This document shows positions 48,347 through 58,933 of a DNA stretch of 64,000 nucleotides, in pieces. The DNA comes from Mariniflexile maritimum (GTDB lineage: Bacteria > Bacteroidota > Bacteroidia > Flavobacteriales > Flavobacteriaceae), in contig NZ_WRPN01000012.1 in NCBI RefSeq assembly GCF_009746565.1, forward strand, positions 1 through 64,000. The letters are read 5' to 3'. Position numbers and translations under genes: made by a program. The notes under the pieces were generated by a model. The model was not told the DNA's origin and made no database searches. It saw nothing but the letters and a program-made list of their open reading frames with translations. Within the stretch, counting starts at the first letter, position 1. Each line of letters starts with the position of its first letter.

Positions 48347-49363
48347 TTATGCTTGGCAATCCATGAGTACTTTTAAGCCCTCTGGATTTTTATCAATGTT
48401 TTCAAATACTGTTTGAATTTTTGTTAATGGCTGAACATCTGTTATCATTTGTTCAAATGGTAATTTATTTGCTGTGATGAGTTGAATTGCTTTTTCATAA
48501 TCCTCTTTCTCATAAACACGGGCACCAATTAATTTTAATTCCTTCCAAAAGAATTTGAACAAGTCCACTTCCTTTTTCTGTCCGTGAATGGCCACCATAA
48601 CAATTCTACCACGAATACCGGCAACTTCGCACATAATATCCAGTGCTGGTACAACACCAGCTACTTCAAAAACCACATCGGCCCTACGGTTTTCTGTTTT
48701 GTCTTTTACATATTCAACCAAGTCAACCTCCAAAGGGCTTACGGCATCAAAACCAAGTTCTTTTGCCTTGGCGATGCGTTTTGGGTTAACTTCGGAAATA
48801 ATTACTTGGGCACCGACTTCCTTAGCAACCATAGCAACCAAAAGGCCAATAGGTCCGCCACCTAAAACAACTGCTGTTTCACCTTTTACCAATCCGCTCA
48901 ATCGTACATCGTGAGCGGCGACAGATAAAGGCTCTATTAATGCAGCTAATTTTAAATCGGTATTTTCTTTTAATTTGTGCAAGGTAAATGCAGGAACGTT
49001 CCAATATTGTTGCATGGCTCCAGGGCTATCAATGCCTATGAATTTTAATTTTTCGCAGATATGGTTAAAACCTTTGTCGGAGGTCTGTACCAAACGATCG
49101 TCCAATGGCCGTACCACTACTTTTTCACCAACCTTAAAGCCTGTTACACCGTTTCCTACGGCATCAATCACCCCAGACATTTCATGCCCAATGGTTTCTG
49201 GCATTTTCACACGCTTATCCATCATACCATGATAAATATGCACATCGGTACCACAAACGCCAACATAAGCGACTTTAATTCTCACTTCACCTTCTTTTGG
49301 TGCTTCAATATCTCTTTCTACTACGCTGAAGGTTTTATTGCCTTCATATTGTGTTGCTTTCAT
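48347..49363 (-). CDS. MDR alcohol dehydrogenase, probable 2-keto-3-deoxy-L-galactonate 5-dehydrogenase
   Basis: The 338-residue enzyme has catalytic-zinc residues in GVCGTDVH and GHEMSG and the Rossmann GGGPIGLLV near residue 170. The structural-zinc lobe is missing: where the usual four cysteines sit there is RPLDDRLVQTSDKGFNHICE. In the anhydro-L-galactose pathway, an alcohol dehydrogenase oxidises C5 of 2-keto-3-deoxy-L-galactonate. Pairing with the adjacent SDR (35 bases away) supports this. Other polyol activity is possible. Confidence 0.82.
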   Translation of the reverse strand: MKATQYEGNKTFSVVERDIEAPKEGEVRIKVAYVGVCGTDVHIYHGMMDKRVKMPETIGHEMSGVIDAVGNGVTGFKVGEKVVVRPLDDRLVQTSDKGFNHICEKLKFIGIDSPGAMQQYWNVPAFTLHKLKENTDLKLAALIEPLSVAAHDVRLSGLVKGETAVVLGGGPIGLLVAMVAKEVGAQVIISEVNPKRIAKAKELGFDAVSPLEVDLVEYVKDKTENRRADVVFEVAGVVPALDIMCEVAGIRGRIVMVAIHGQKKEVDLFKFFWKELKLIGARVYEKEDYEKAIQLITANKLPFEQMITDVQPLTKIQTVFENIDKNPEGLKVLMDCQA

Positions 49364-49376
49364 TGTTAAATATTAT

Positions 49377-51917
49377 TTATATTATTTTAATAGTTATAGT
49401 TTCAGATTTTAGACCTTTGCCAGTAGCTGTAACCTTGACGTTTCCAGATTTACCAGTAGCTTGAATAATCAATAAGGTTTTGCCATTGTAGGTGGTTCCC
49501 TGTTGCGCATGGAATGTTTCCACACTTTTTTTCCACCCATTGTCCACGCCCAAAAGTTTGGCGTCTCCATCTATTTTAAAAGTGATTAATTTGTTATCTG
49601 TTTTAACGGGGTTTCCGTTGTCGTCAGTCAGTTGTAGAATGACGTGCGAAACATCCTTATGATTGGCGTTGATTGTTTTTTCTTCGGAAGAAAGCTTGAT
49701 GTTTGTCGCTTGTCTTGCAGTGACGATTTCTTCAGTGATTTTTTCACCATTTTTAACACCCTTGGCAACTAATTTTCCATCGGCAAACGGAACTCCCCAT
49801 TTATAAATATGGTCTTCAAAATCGGATAACTTCTTTTTGCCAAGAGATTTGTCATTTAAGAAAAGTTCGATTTCATCACAGTTTGAGTAAATTTCAACTG
49901 AAATCATCTCATTTTGATTATAGTTCCAATGCTCGTTCACATCTTCCCATTCCCATAAAGCATGTTCCCACTTTTTAGGGTTTTTAGCAACGATATTCCC
50001 CGAATCATCTATCTTATTCAATGACTTTTCAATAGTTTGGGTGGCGATATGAATCATGGGTGCTTCTGTCCAAAGCGATTGCATCATATAGTAAGAACCC
50101 TTCTTAAATCCTGCGGTGTTGAGTAACCCTGATGGCTGCACACGAACAGGCCAAGGGTCTCTAATCTCGCCCATATAATCTATCCCTGTCCATAAAAATG
50201 TGCCCGAAATAAAAGGACGTTCCATAATGGCTTTCCATTCGTGGTATTGCGCCAAATTTTCGGTGCCCATAATGGGTTTATCGGGATAATTTTCATGGCC
50301 ATAATCGTATAAAACACGTCTGTAACTATAGCCTACAACATCTAGTGCGTCTGTATATCCAGAAAGATGGCTCGCCGAAGGCAGAATTAAATTGGCAGTA
50401 ACAGGTCTAGTGGTGTCCAGTTCTTTTACCCATTTTGACAGTTTTTGCGCCGTCTCGCCAATGTCATATTTTTCTTTTGGAAGGGTTTCCAATAGACGCT
50501 TAATCTCTTCTTTTGAATTGGGAGGTTCAGACCAGAAGTAATTTCCGTTCCAGCTCATATTATTAAAAAAGCCTGTTGCTTGTGCGTTTCTTGGGTAGGT
50601 CCATTCTATTTCATTCCCAATACTCCATTGGAAAATAGAGGGATGGTTTCTATGGCTTAAAATCACATTTTTAAGGTCTTTGTGTGCCCATTCCTGAAAA
50701 TGTTCACCATAACCTCTAGTAATATAATCGGTGCTCTTTGATTCATTTTGATTGAAACGTTTGTCCTTAGGGTTATCCCATTCATCAAAAAGTTCATCTT
50801 GAACCAAGAACCCCATTTCGTCACATAAGTCTAAAAATTCGTTCGAAGCAGGGTTATGAGATACCCTAATGGCATTTACACCACCATCTTTCAAAATTTG
50901 CAATCTGCGTTTCCAAACGCCTTTAGGTACCGCGGCACCAACCAACCCGCCGTCATGGTGCAGACAAACACCTTTAATTTTCATGTTTTCACCATTTAAA
51001 AAGAAGCCGGTATTGGCATCGAATTGTATGGTACGAATTCCGAAAGTACTGGTGTAGGTATCTATTTCTTTATCGGATTTAATGATGGAAGTTATAGCCT
51101 TATATACATGCGGATTTTCTAAATTCCACAACTTAGGTTTGTGAATATTAATATGTTGAATGACCTCACTTTCTGAATCTGGTCCAATTTTCAATTTGCT
51201 TTTTGCTGAAGCAACAACAGTTTCGTTAGCGTCGATAATTTTTGTAGAAACAATGATGTTTTCCTTTGAGGTAAAGCCATTCTTAACTTGAATATTCAGT
51301 TGAACGGTTGCATTTTGGTTTGAAACTTTAGGGGTTGTAATAAAAGTGCCCCAAACAGGAATATGTAATTTACTGGTAGTAATGAGTTTGACCTCCCTGT
51401 AGATACCAGCGCCCGTGTACCAGCGGCTATCGGCATAACGCGTGTGGTCAACTTTAACTGTTAATAGGTTATTTTTTCCATACTTATTCAAATAAGGTGT
51501 TATGTTAAAATAAAAGGGGGAATAGCCATAAGGATGAAAGCCCAATTCATGCCCATTAATTGCAATGGTGGCATTATTGTACACGCCATCAAAAAGAATA
51601 TAATTTACGCTCTTTTCATCATAGGATAAATCAAAAATCTTTTTGTAATAACCGTACCCTTTTCCTGCAATATACCCTGTGGCAAGAGCATCTTTGACCA
51701 ATGTAGAGTCGAAATCACCTTTAATGATCCAATCATGGGGCAGGTTTATGGTTTCGAATTTATCATCGGAAATTGAATTTATATTTTCATCTTCCTGGGA
51801 TAAATAGAATTGCCAGTTTAGATTAAAATTATCAGTAACACTCCTACTTTTGTTTTGTAAACCGTTACAGTTAAAAACAAAAGCAAGCAATAAGATTATA
51901 ACAACAGTGTTTCGCAT
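49377..51917 (-). CDS. GH2 beta-galactosidase, lipoprotein
   Basis: The 846-residue enzyme has the complete GH2 set: sugar-binding jelly roll with HDWIIKGDF (~62), [14 protein letters not shown] (~163), the barrel with [12 protein letters not shown] (~316), acid/base Glu436 in WSIGNE, and nucleophile Glu553 in [11 protein letters not shown]4982-like and GH2 C-terminal sandwich domains follow to residue 846. A lipoprotein signal ends at VFNC (Cys17). It is the first gene of the 11-gene operon and its promoter faces that of the TPR-LuxR regulator. It likely removes terminal beta-D-galactose from agar/porphyran oligosaccharides. Confidence 0.92.
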   Translation of the reverse strand: MRNTVVIILLLAFVFNCNGLQNKSRSVTDNFNLNWQFYLSQEDENINSISDDKFETINLPHDWIIKGDFDSTLVKDALATGYIAGKGYGYYKKIFDLSYDEKSVNYILFDGVYNNATIAINGHELGFHPYGYSPFYFNITPYLNKYGKNNLLTVKVDHTRYADSRWYTGAGIYREVKLITTSKLHIPVWGTFITTPKVSNQNATVQLNIQVKNGFTSKENIIVSTKIIDANETVVASAKSKLKIGPDSESEVIQHINIHKPKLWNLENPHVYKAITSIIKSDKEIDTYTSTFGIRTIQFDANTGFFLNGENMKIKGVCLHHDGGLVGAAVPKGVWKRRLQILKDGGVNAIRVSHNPASNEFLDLCDEMGFLVQDELFDEWDNPKDKRFNQNESKSTDYITRGYGEHFQEWAHKDLKNVILSHRNHPSIFQWSIGNEIEWTYPRNAQATGFFNNMSWNGNYFWSEPPNSKEEIKRLLETLPKEKYDIGETAQKLSKWVKELDTTRPVTANLILPSASHLSGYTDALDVVGYSYRRVLYDYGHENYPDKPIMGTENLAQYHEWKAIMERPFISGTFLWTGIDYMGEIRDPWPVRVQPSGLLNTAGFKKGSYYMMQSLWTEAPMIHIATQTIEKSLNKIDDSGNIVAKNPKKWEHALWEWEDVNEHWNYNQNEMISVEIYSNCDEIELFLNDKSLGKKKLSDFEDHIYKWGVPFADGKLVAKGVKNGEKITEEIVTARQATNIKLSSEEKTINANHKDVSHVILQLTDDNGNPVKTDNKLITFKIDGDAKLLGVDNGWKKSVETFHAQQGTTYNGKTLLIIQATGKSGNVKVTATGKGLKSETITIKII

Positions 51918-52255
51918 TAATTTTGTGGTTTTTTTTTGTAGGGAATAAAATTACTTCCTTATCATGCTTACCACACTTTTTAATACTAGACTACTACTAA
52001 ACACTCGGCTTATATAAAAAAAACAACTAGATTTAAACTTGACATTGGTTTAATTATGGTGTTTTGGTTACAGAAATATTAGGCTGTTATATATATTTAG
52101 GTCTTATTTGAATGTTTAGTTGGGTGAAATTTATTTAATTGTTTAAATAATTGATTATGATATGTTTAAAAAACCATATGTTCAGTTAAATATGGTATAT
52201 AGTAAGTAATTTTGTTTTAATAGTCTGTTAGATATATAATTTAAATTAAAAAAGA
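51918..52255. promoter_or_regulatory. Divergent control region, operon versus TPR-LuxR regulator
   Basis: This 338-bp region has no gene. It holds TGTTCAGTT at 52179-52187, a variant TGTTTAGTT at 52113-52121, and CCATAT/ATATGG arms (52174-52195). TTTG (52211-52214) and TATATAAT (52233-52240), 18 bases apart, resemble a Bacteroidota promoter for the regulator gene. The same TGTTCAGTT motif occurs twice before susC. Confidence 0.45.
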
Positions 52256-53869
52256 ATGAAAAGATTTTACATTGCTGCACTGTTTTCTGTTTTGTGTTCT
52301 AGCACAATGAGTTCTCAAAATGTGCTAACTCAAGATTCGTTGTATTTAAAAGCAAGAGGGCTAAGATTCAGTAATCCGGATAGTTCGGCTTTTTATTTAA
52401 AAAAAGGGTATGAACTGAATCTTAAAGAAAAGGATACAACAAATGCCATTAACTTTTTGCTAGAATTATCTCAATTGTATTCACACAATGTTAATTACGG
52501 AAAATCATACGATGGTTATTGGGAGGCATTGTTGTTGGCAGACCAATCGAAGGATTCCATTTCGATATCTAGGGTTTATCATGGGTTAGGATGGTTATTC
52601 GGTTTTTATAAAAGGGAAAAAGAAGCTTTGGAAAAGTTTAATTTATCCAACAAAATAAGGAAAGAATTAATCAATAATGAGAATAGAGATGTGATGCTGG
52701 ATTATATTAGAAGTAATTATTTTGCCATAATTAATCTATATAGAGACCTCAAAGACTATGATAAAGCTAAGATATATTTAGATAGTGCTTACCAAATACA
52801 GAAACAACTACCAAACAGGCCTAAAAGCTATTATTTAGAGGCAGAATCCGGTTATTTGGCTTCTGTTGACGGCCATTTTGATTTGGCCTTGCAAAAACTT
52901 AATAACGCAAAGGAATATTTTGAAGTTAACGATCCATCCTATTTAGTGCTTGTTGAAATGTTTTATGGAGATGTTTACCAAAGAATGAATAAAAATGATG
53001 AGAGTATTTTTCACTATAAAAAATCACTGGAAATTTCAAATAAATATCACAGGCATTTGAATACGGATTTAATTGTTTACCACGCGCTTTCGGATATGTA
53101 TTTAAAACAAAACAAGTTAGAAGAAGCAATTAAATACTTAAAAAAGGGCAACAACCTTAGCGAGAAGATTTTTGGCAGGTCAAGTGCCAATAGTCGGCAT
53201 CTTTTAGAAATTAAGGATTTATATAGAATTGAGAAGAAAAAACAGGAGGATCTTAGGAAACAAGAACGGATAAATCAACTAGAAAGTGAATATGAAATTA
53301 GGGTTTGGAAATATATTGTTTTAATTGTAACCATTCTATTTTTAATATTATTTGGATATTTTAATATGAAAAACATACGAAATAGGCATAAAGTTGAAAA
53401 GCAAAATTTAAAAGAAACCCAAAAATTAAAAACCCAAAGGCATAAGGAAATACTTGAATTAAAAAACAAGGAATTAACCGAATCTGCATTGCGCCTCATT
53501 GAAAAGGATGAGTTTATTGCAACCATTAGAAATAGATTGGAAAATCAAACAGATAAAATAGATGTTAAGGACATTAACCGCATTTTAAACCTATTACAAC
53601 GAAAACCTAATAGTAATTGGGAAGAGTTTGAAGCAAGGTTTACCTCAATAAATACAAGTTTTTATTCAAATTTAAAGAATGAATTTCCAAATTTATCACA
53701 AGTAGATTTAAGAATATGTGCCTTGGTAAAATTAAACTTTCCAAGCAAGGAAATGTCGAGATTATTAGGTATTTCCATTGAAAGCGTACATACTTCTAGG
53801 TACAGGCTTAGAAAAAAGCTTAATTTAGATAGAGACACGAACTTAGAAGAATTCATAGATCGATATTAA
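52256..53869 (+). CDS. Membrane-bound TPR regulator with LuxR-type helix-turn-helix
   Basis: The 537-residue protein has a signal peptide, tetratricopeptide repeats (~30-320), one membrane helix (~352-372), a charged coiled coil (~375-440) and a C-terminal LuxR-type HTH (~475-530, LSQVDLRICALVKLNFPSKEMSRLLGIS-like order). It has no kinase or receiver domain, so the sensor and DNA-binding parts are joined through the membrane. It is encoded immediately before susC and opposite the 11-gene operon, the position of a local controller. The ligand is likely a galactan oligosaccharide by context. Confidence 0.85.
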   Translation: MKRFYIAALFSVLCSSTMSSQNVLTQDSLYLKARGLRFSNPDSSAFYLKKGYELNLKEKDTTNAINFLLELSQLYSHNVNYGKSYDGYWEALLLADQSKDSISISRVYHGLGWLFGFYKREKEALEKFNLSNKIRKELINNENRDVMLDYIRSNYFAIINLYRDLKDYDKAKIYLDSAYQIQKQLPNRPKSYYLEAESGYLASVDGHFDLALQKLNNAKEYFEVNDPSYLVLVEMFYGDVYQRMNKNDESIFHYKKSLEISNKYHRHLNTDLIVYHALSDMYLKQNKLEEAIKYLKKGNNLSEKIFGRSSANSRHLLEIKDLYRIEKKKQEDLRKQERINQLESEYEIRVWKYIVLIVTILFLILFGYFNMKNIRNRHKVEKQNLKETQKLKTQRHKEILELKNKELTESALRLIEKDEFIATIRNRLENQTDKIDVKDINRILNLLQRKPNSNWEEFEARFTSINTSFYSNLKNEFPNLSQVDLRICALVKLNFPSKEMSRLLGISIESVHTSRYRLRKKLNLDRDTNLEEFIDRY

Positions 53870-53921
53870 TGATATTTGCAATATCTTATAAATAGCTGGT
53901 GTTAAATGTGTTGAGTGTTAA

Positions 53922-53975
53922 TGTTCAGTTTTGGTCTAGTTTTTTTTTGAAAAATAAATATTTGTTCAGTTCTGG
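53922..53975 (+). promoter_or_regulatory. Two TGTTCAGTT boxes upstream of susC
   Basis: TGTTCAGTTTTGG (53922-53934) and TGTTCAGTTCTGG (53963-53975) differ at one base in 13 and lie 41 bases apart, about four helical turns. The second overlaps a TTTG that could be a -33 element, with TATTTATT 18 bases on. A third copy lies in front of the regulator gene. Confidence 0.55.
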
Positions 53976-54048
53976 ATTAGTGTATTTATTTTAAATCTGA
54001 AGGGTCGTATCCTACTTTTACCACGTTAAAACTAAACTAATAAATAAT

Positions 54049-57000
54049 ATGAATTTAAACTTATGTATTAAACAGGGTAAAAAAGGAATCATGGCCTTTT
54101 CTTTGTTTTTTCTCCTTTGTGGAGCCATTCAATCTCAAAACATTACTATTAATGGAAATGTTACCGATGGTCAAAAGATGCCACTACCAGGCGTAAACGT
54201 TTTGGTTAAAGGAACATCAACTGGAACGGTAACAGACTTTGACGGTAATTATGAAATTAAGGCAAAAGCTAATAGTGTATTGGTTTTTAGCTATGTTGGT
54301 TATGTAACACGGGAAATAGCTGTACAGAACAAGACCACCATGAATGTTCAATTGGAAGAGAACTTGTCTCAACTGGATGAAGTCGTTGTTGTAGGTTACG
54401 GTACGCAGAAGAAAAAGGAAGTTACGGGTGCTGTTGCCCAGGTAAAATCGGAAATTATTTCCCGAGCTCCAGTTTCAGACATCGGTGAGTCTCTTCAAGG
54501 AGTGGTTGCTGGGGTAAATGTTCAAGCATCTAGTGGGCGTCCAGGTGAAGCTGCAAATATTCAAATTAGGGGTGTTGGTTCGTTATTGGGTAAATTGGAA
54601 CCATTATATGTAGTGGATGGTGTTCCTTACGAATCCAATCCGAACATAGCGCCCGATCAAGTTGAAACTATGGACATCCTTAAAGATGGCGCAGCTGCCT
54701 CCATATATGGTGTAAGAGCATCAAATGGTGTTGTTTTGATTACAACCAAAAGAGGGACGCCCGGTAATTTTGCTGTAACGCTATCAACTTATACTGGTAT
54801 TCAAAACATTACTTCGGGAACCCCTTTAATGAATACACAACAACAATTGTTTGCAGATTTTTCAGTTGATAATGTATTGAATTCTGGTAATCTTCCAGGA
54901 TATTTCATAACAACTCCAGAATTATTGGATTATGATACTGATTTTGTTGGAGACGTTCAAAACAACAATGCCCTGATTAGAAATTACGATTTGGGTATTA
55001 CAGGTGGAAGTAAGGAGTTAAGTTTAAGTTTTGCTACCAGTTTTAATGACCAAGATGGGGTTTTGATTAAATCTGGATTTAATAGATTAAGTTCCAGGTT
55101 AACGGCTCAATTTACTAAAGGAAAATTTAAAGCATTTGCTACAATAGGTTTAACCGAGGAAAACAGAGATCAAGAACCTTTTGCTTTATATGAATATAGT
55201 ATTGGTCAAAATCCATGGCAGATTCCATTAGGTGATTTAGATATTAGTGGTGATAACGTGGTAAACATTCCTGTGGATAACACTATTTATTTTGGTTTTT
55301 TAGCGAAACAATTACAAAATATTGACGAAAGAAAAGTCACTTCGTCCAATATCGCCTTAAATCTGGAATATGAGATTGTAAAGGATCTTAAGTATAAAAT
55401 AAGTTTGAGTAACAATAAATATGATTACAAACGAAAATTCTTTAGGCCATCCTATTTTATTTATGGATTAGATGGAAACCTAAATGCAACAGCTTCAACA
55501 CTGCAAGCGCAACTTACTGAGGATTATACGTTTTCTGATAGAAGGGTTATTGAAAATATGTTAAGCTACCAAAAAGAATTTGGCAAACATAAATTAAGCT
55601 CTGTTGTGGTGTCTTCTTATGAAGAATTTACGTCCAAACAACTTTCTGTTGGGGGTATTGGATTTCCCACCAACGATACTCAGGAAATAGGTCAAGCATT
55701 CTCAACTACAACGCCAACAAGTTTTATAAACAACTATACATTGGCCGGTATTCTAGGAAGAATCCAATATAGTTACGATGAACGTTACTTAGTATCTTTA
55801 AGTGTGCGTAGAGACGGTTCTTCAAAATTTGGAACCAAAAATAGATATGCTTCTTTTCCTTCCGCATCTGTGGGGTGGAATGTTTCTGAAGAAGGATTCT
55901 TTAAAAACTCGGCTATTGGAAAAACAGTAAATAGTTTAAAATTAAGAGCAAGTTATGCCCAAGTAGGGAACCAAGATGTTCAGCCTTATGTTGCAGCAAC
56001 CCAGATAGAGACTGGCGTTAATTATTTATTTGGCCCAAATGAAACGTTGGCTTCCGGATTAATTCAAAGACGATATTCAAATCCAGACTTGAAATGGGAA
56101 ACGAGTACTTCTAAAAATATAGGTATCGATTTTGCCATGTTTAAAAACAAATTGACCTTTACTGGTGATATTTATAGTAATGACAAAAAAGACATGTTAT
56201 TGCCATTTCAAACACCACCTTCTGGAGGTACAACAGCTCCAAATGCTGAAACCGTTTATAACCCCATTTTTATTAATTCTGGTAAAATGACCAACGAAGG
56301 GATTGAATTGGCTTTAGGATATAAAAGTGAATTTAAAAATGGTTTGAAATATAATATTTCATCAACCTTTACAAAAAATATTAATACTATAGTTGATTTA
56401 AACGGCATTGTGCGCGGTTATCCAGATGGTAGGCCAACATTTTCATTAGGAAATAGTATCGATCAAACCACGTTTTTTGCTGTGGGCCATGAAGCGGGAG
56501 CCTTCTTTTTATTGAAAAATGAGGGCGTTATTAAAACCGATGCAGATTTAATTGAATATCAAAAAATTAATTCATCAGCTAGAAAAGGAGATATACGATA
56601 CGCCGATATTAATGGTGATACTAAAATTGATGAAGCCGACCGAGTGTATGCTGGTTCTGGTCAAGCGGAATTTGAAGCAGGTTTAAATATTGATTTGACT
56701 TACAAAAACTGGGATTTAACCGTTCAATCCTATTTATCCTATGGTGCCGAATTGTTTAATGGCGCACGTTTCTTTGCCTATACTCAAGGAAGACACTTAG
56801 ACCAGTTTAACCAATGGTCCCCACAAAATCCTAATTCTGATATTCCTAGCTTTAGAAACAGTGAGGCTACCGAAAGTGTGCGGGCAAGATCTGATTATTG
56901 GCTAGAAGATGGTACTTATCTAAGAATTCGTAACATCACGCTAGGTTATTCTCTGCCTAAAGAGTTGATGGATAAAATTAAAATGACAAGTGTTAAGTTT

Positions 57001-57150
57001 TATGTAACAGGCTTTAACCCTTTTACATTTACCAATTACACGGGTTACGACCCAGAAGTTGGGGGTAATGGTATTAGTACCCGAGGTGTTGATAGAGGTA
57101 ATTATCCGGTAGCTAGAAGATTTGTTCTAGGGGCTAAAATTAAATTTTAA
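54049..57150 (+). CDS. SusC/RagA-family TonB-dependent oligosaccharide transporter
   Basis: The 1033-residue outer-membrane barrel has a signal ending IQSQ, a carboxypeptidase-D-like domain (~28-110, ending VLVFSYVGYVTREI), the TonB-box/plug start LDEVVVVGYGTQKKKEVTGAV (~120-138), a plug with IQIRGVGSL, and a barrel ending RFVLGAKIKF. It imports galactan oligosaccharides captured by the SusD partner encoded 9 bases downstream. Substrate is inferred from the locus. Confidence 0.95.
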   Translation: MNLNLCIKQGKKGIMAFSLFFLLCGAIQSQNITINGNVTDGQKMPLPGVNVLVKGTSTGTVTDFDGNYEIKAKANSVLVFSYVGYVTREIAVQNKTTMNVQLEENLSQLDEVVVVGYGTQKKKEVTGAVAQVKSEIISRAPVSDIGESLQGVVAGVNVQASSGRPGEAANIQIRGVGSLLGKLEPLYVVDGVPYESNPNIAPDQVETMDILKDGAAASIYGVRASNGVVLITTKRGTPGNFAVTLSTYTGIQNITSGTPLMNTQQQLFADFSVDNVLNSGNLPGYFITTPELLDYDTDFVGDVQNNNALIRNYDLGITGGSKELSLSFATSFNDQDGVLIKSGFNRLSSRLTAQFTKGKFKAFATIGLTEENRDQEPFALYEYSIGQNPWQIPLGDLDISGDNVVNIPVDNTIYFGFLAKQLQNIDERKVTSSNIALNLEYEIVKDLKYKISLSNNKYDYKRKFFRPSYFIYGLDGNLNATASTLQAQLTEDYTFSDRRVIENMLSYQKEFGKHKLSSVVVSSYEEFTSKQLSVGGIGFPTNDTQEIGQAFSTTTPTSFINNYTLAGILGRIQYSYDERYLVSLSVRRDGSSKFGTKNRYASFPSASVGWNVSEEGFFKNSAIGKTVNSLKLRASYAQVGNQDVQPYVAATQIETGVNYLFGPNETLASGLIQRRYSNPDLKWETSTSKNIGIDFAMFKNKLTFTGDIYSNDKKDMLLPFQTPPSGGTTAPNAETVYNPIFINSGKMTNEGIELALGYKSEFKNGLKYNISSTFTKNINTIVDLNGIVRGYPDGRPTFSLGNSIDQTTFFAVGHEAGAFFLLKNEGVIKTDADLIEYQKINSSARKGDIRYADINGDTKIDEADRVYAGSGQAEFEAGLNIDLTYKNWDLTVQSYLSYGAELFNGARFFAYTQGRHLDQFNQWSPQNPNSDIPSFRNSEATESVRARSDYWLEDGTYLRIRNITLGYSLPKELMDKIKMTSVKFYVTGFNPFTFTNYTGYDPEVGGNGISTRGVDRGNYPVARRFVLGAKIKF

Positions 57151-57159
57151 TAATTAATT

Positions 57160-58905
57160 ATGAAAAAAATGATAAAATTTATAATAAATATCAAGGCATT
57201 GGCCATTGCAGTTACCGCATGCTGCATGTTGTCTTTCACAAGTTGTTCTGAGGAGGAATTCTTAACGGTTAATAATCCAAACTCTATTACTGATGCTACA
57301 TTTTGGAAAACAAGTAGCCAGTTTAATAGCGCACTAACCACAGTATATGCAGCCATGCAATTTCAAGGTATTAGTGGTAGTGGTTTATCCCAAGAAATAA
57401 TTAGAACTGATCTTGCAGATACTTATTCTTTTTTTGGAAGATGGAATATTTTCAGACAATTAACCTATACCGATAATAGTGAACAATTGGTTAATAAATG
57501 GAATCAGTTATATATTGGTATTTTTAGGGCGAATCAAGTAATTAATAATATTGAAATAGCCGACCCTGCCATTTTTAAGGCAAATGAAAAAGAACAAATT
57601 TTAGCACAGGCTAAATGTTTGCGCGCCTTTTTTTATTTTGAGTTGATTCACACGTATGGTAAAGCAGTTATCCGCACAGAAATTTCAACTACCGATTTAA
57701 ATAAACCAACAAGTACCATAGAAGAGGTGAATAATCAAGTAATTATTCCCGATTTGAATTATGCGAGATTAAATTTACCTAAAATATGGGCAAATAGTGA
57801 AGATAGAGGAAGGGTTACTTCTGGAACGGCTACTTCGTTGCGAGGAAAAGTTTATTTATATGCAAAACAATGGGGGCCTGCTGCTTCTGATTTTAAGGAG
57901 GTTATTGACTCGAATGTATATGCATTAACCCCAAAGTCGTTGGATAATTTTACAGATCAAAACGAATTTAATTCAGAATCCATTCTAGAGGTCGCTTACA
58001 GTTCAACTGCAAACCCTGGAGCCAATGGGAATAATGTAGATGATGTTCCTGGTGTTTCAGGTGGCGAATCGAATGCCATAGCATCAAATTATGCTTCTAT
58101 TGGAGGATTTGGAGGTTTTAACACCGTGGTTTCAAGTTTGTTTTTACATGAACTATTTACAAATGACGAAGTAGATCCTGCTAACCCAATTAATACTGGT
58201 AATAGCCATTCCAGACGTCTTTCAGCTTCTATTTGCCCTAAAGATTTTGAAGGTCTATATTTTGGGGTAGATAAAACAAACAAAAATGTACACTCGTATA
58301 GAGGTTTAGGATTAACGGCATTAGTTAAAAAATACACCAACTGGTATCAAGGGACCTCCGAAATACCTTTAGCAAGAAGCGGCATCAATTTTAGGCATAT
58401 CCGTTTGGCCGATGTGTATTTAATGTATGCAGAGGCTGTTTTAAATGAAAGCTCTAATGTTGCTGAGGCCATAAAATATATTGACTTAGTTAGAAAGAGA
58501 GCCGGAGTTAAAACATTGCAGCAGTATTTAGATGCAAATGGCAATACGTTTCCACAACTGCATATTAGTAAACAAGTTCATGGCACACAACCAATGGTGA
58601 GCCCTACAAAAGAGAACATCATGACACATATTCAAATGGTTGAAAGACCTTTAGAACTTTGTTTCGAGGGACATCGATGGAGAGATTTAGTGCGTTGGGG
58701 CATTGTAAAAAATGTACTAACTACAATGGGTAATGACCTAAAATGGCGAAGGGATAATTTGGGAACTATTCTCAATCAACCACCTTTATACATAGAAGGT
58801 TCGGTTAATTTACTATCCCTTATTGGCATCGATAATTATAAGTCTGCAGACCATGATTATTTTTATCTTCCAGCAGCCGAACAACAATCAAATAAAGGTT
58901 TGTAA
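57160..58905 (+). CDS. SusD/RagB-family surface glycan-binding lipoprotein
   Basis: The 581-residue protein has a lipoprotein signal (SFTSC), then SEEEFLTVNNPNSITDATFWKTSSQFNSAL, the usual SusD N-terminus, TPR-like helices with RAFFYFELIHTYGKAVI, and the RagB C-terminal part (RLADVYLMYAEAVLNES, then ELCFEGHRWRDLVRWG). It caps the SusC channel and captures oligosaccharide at the cell surface. It is in the same transcript as susC and the next gene. Confidence 0.95.
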   Translation: MKKMIKFIINIKALAIAVTACCMLSFTSCSEEEFLTVNNPNSITDATFWKTSSQFNSALTTVYAAMQFQGISGSGLSQEIIRTDLADTYSFFGRWNIFRQLTYTDNSEQLVNKWNQLYIGIFRANQVINNIEIADPAIFKANEKEQILAQAKCLRAFFYFELIHTYGKAVIRTEISTTDLNKPTSTIEEVNNQVIIPDLNYARLNLPKIWANSEDRGRVTSGTATSLRGKVYLYAKQWGPAASDFKEVIDSNVYALTPKSLDNFTDQNEFNSESILEVAYSSTANPGANGNNVDDVPGVSGGESNAIASNYASIGGFGGFNTVVSSLFLHELFTNDEVDPANPINTGNSHSRRLSASICPKDFEGLYFGVDKTNKNVHSYRGLGLTALVKKYTNWYQGTSEIPLARSGINFRHIRLADVYLMYAEAVLNESSNVAEAIKYIDLVRKRAGVKTLQQYLDANGNTFPQLHISKQVHGTQPMVSPTKENIMTHIQMVERPLELCFEGHRWRDLVRWGIVKNVLTTMGNDLKWRRDNLGTILNQPPLYIEGSVNLLSLIGIDNYKSADHDYFYLPAAEQQSNKGL

Positions 58906-58933
58906 TAATTTATCTTAACGTAAATAAAAAACA

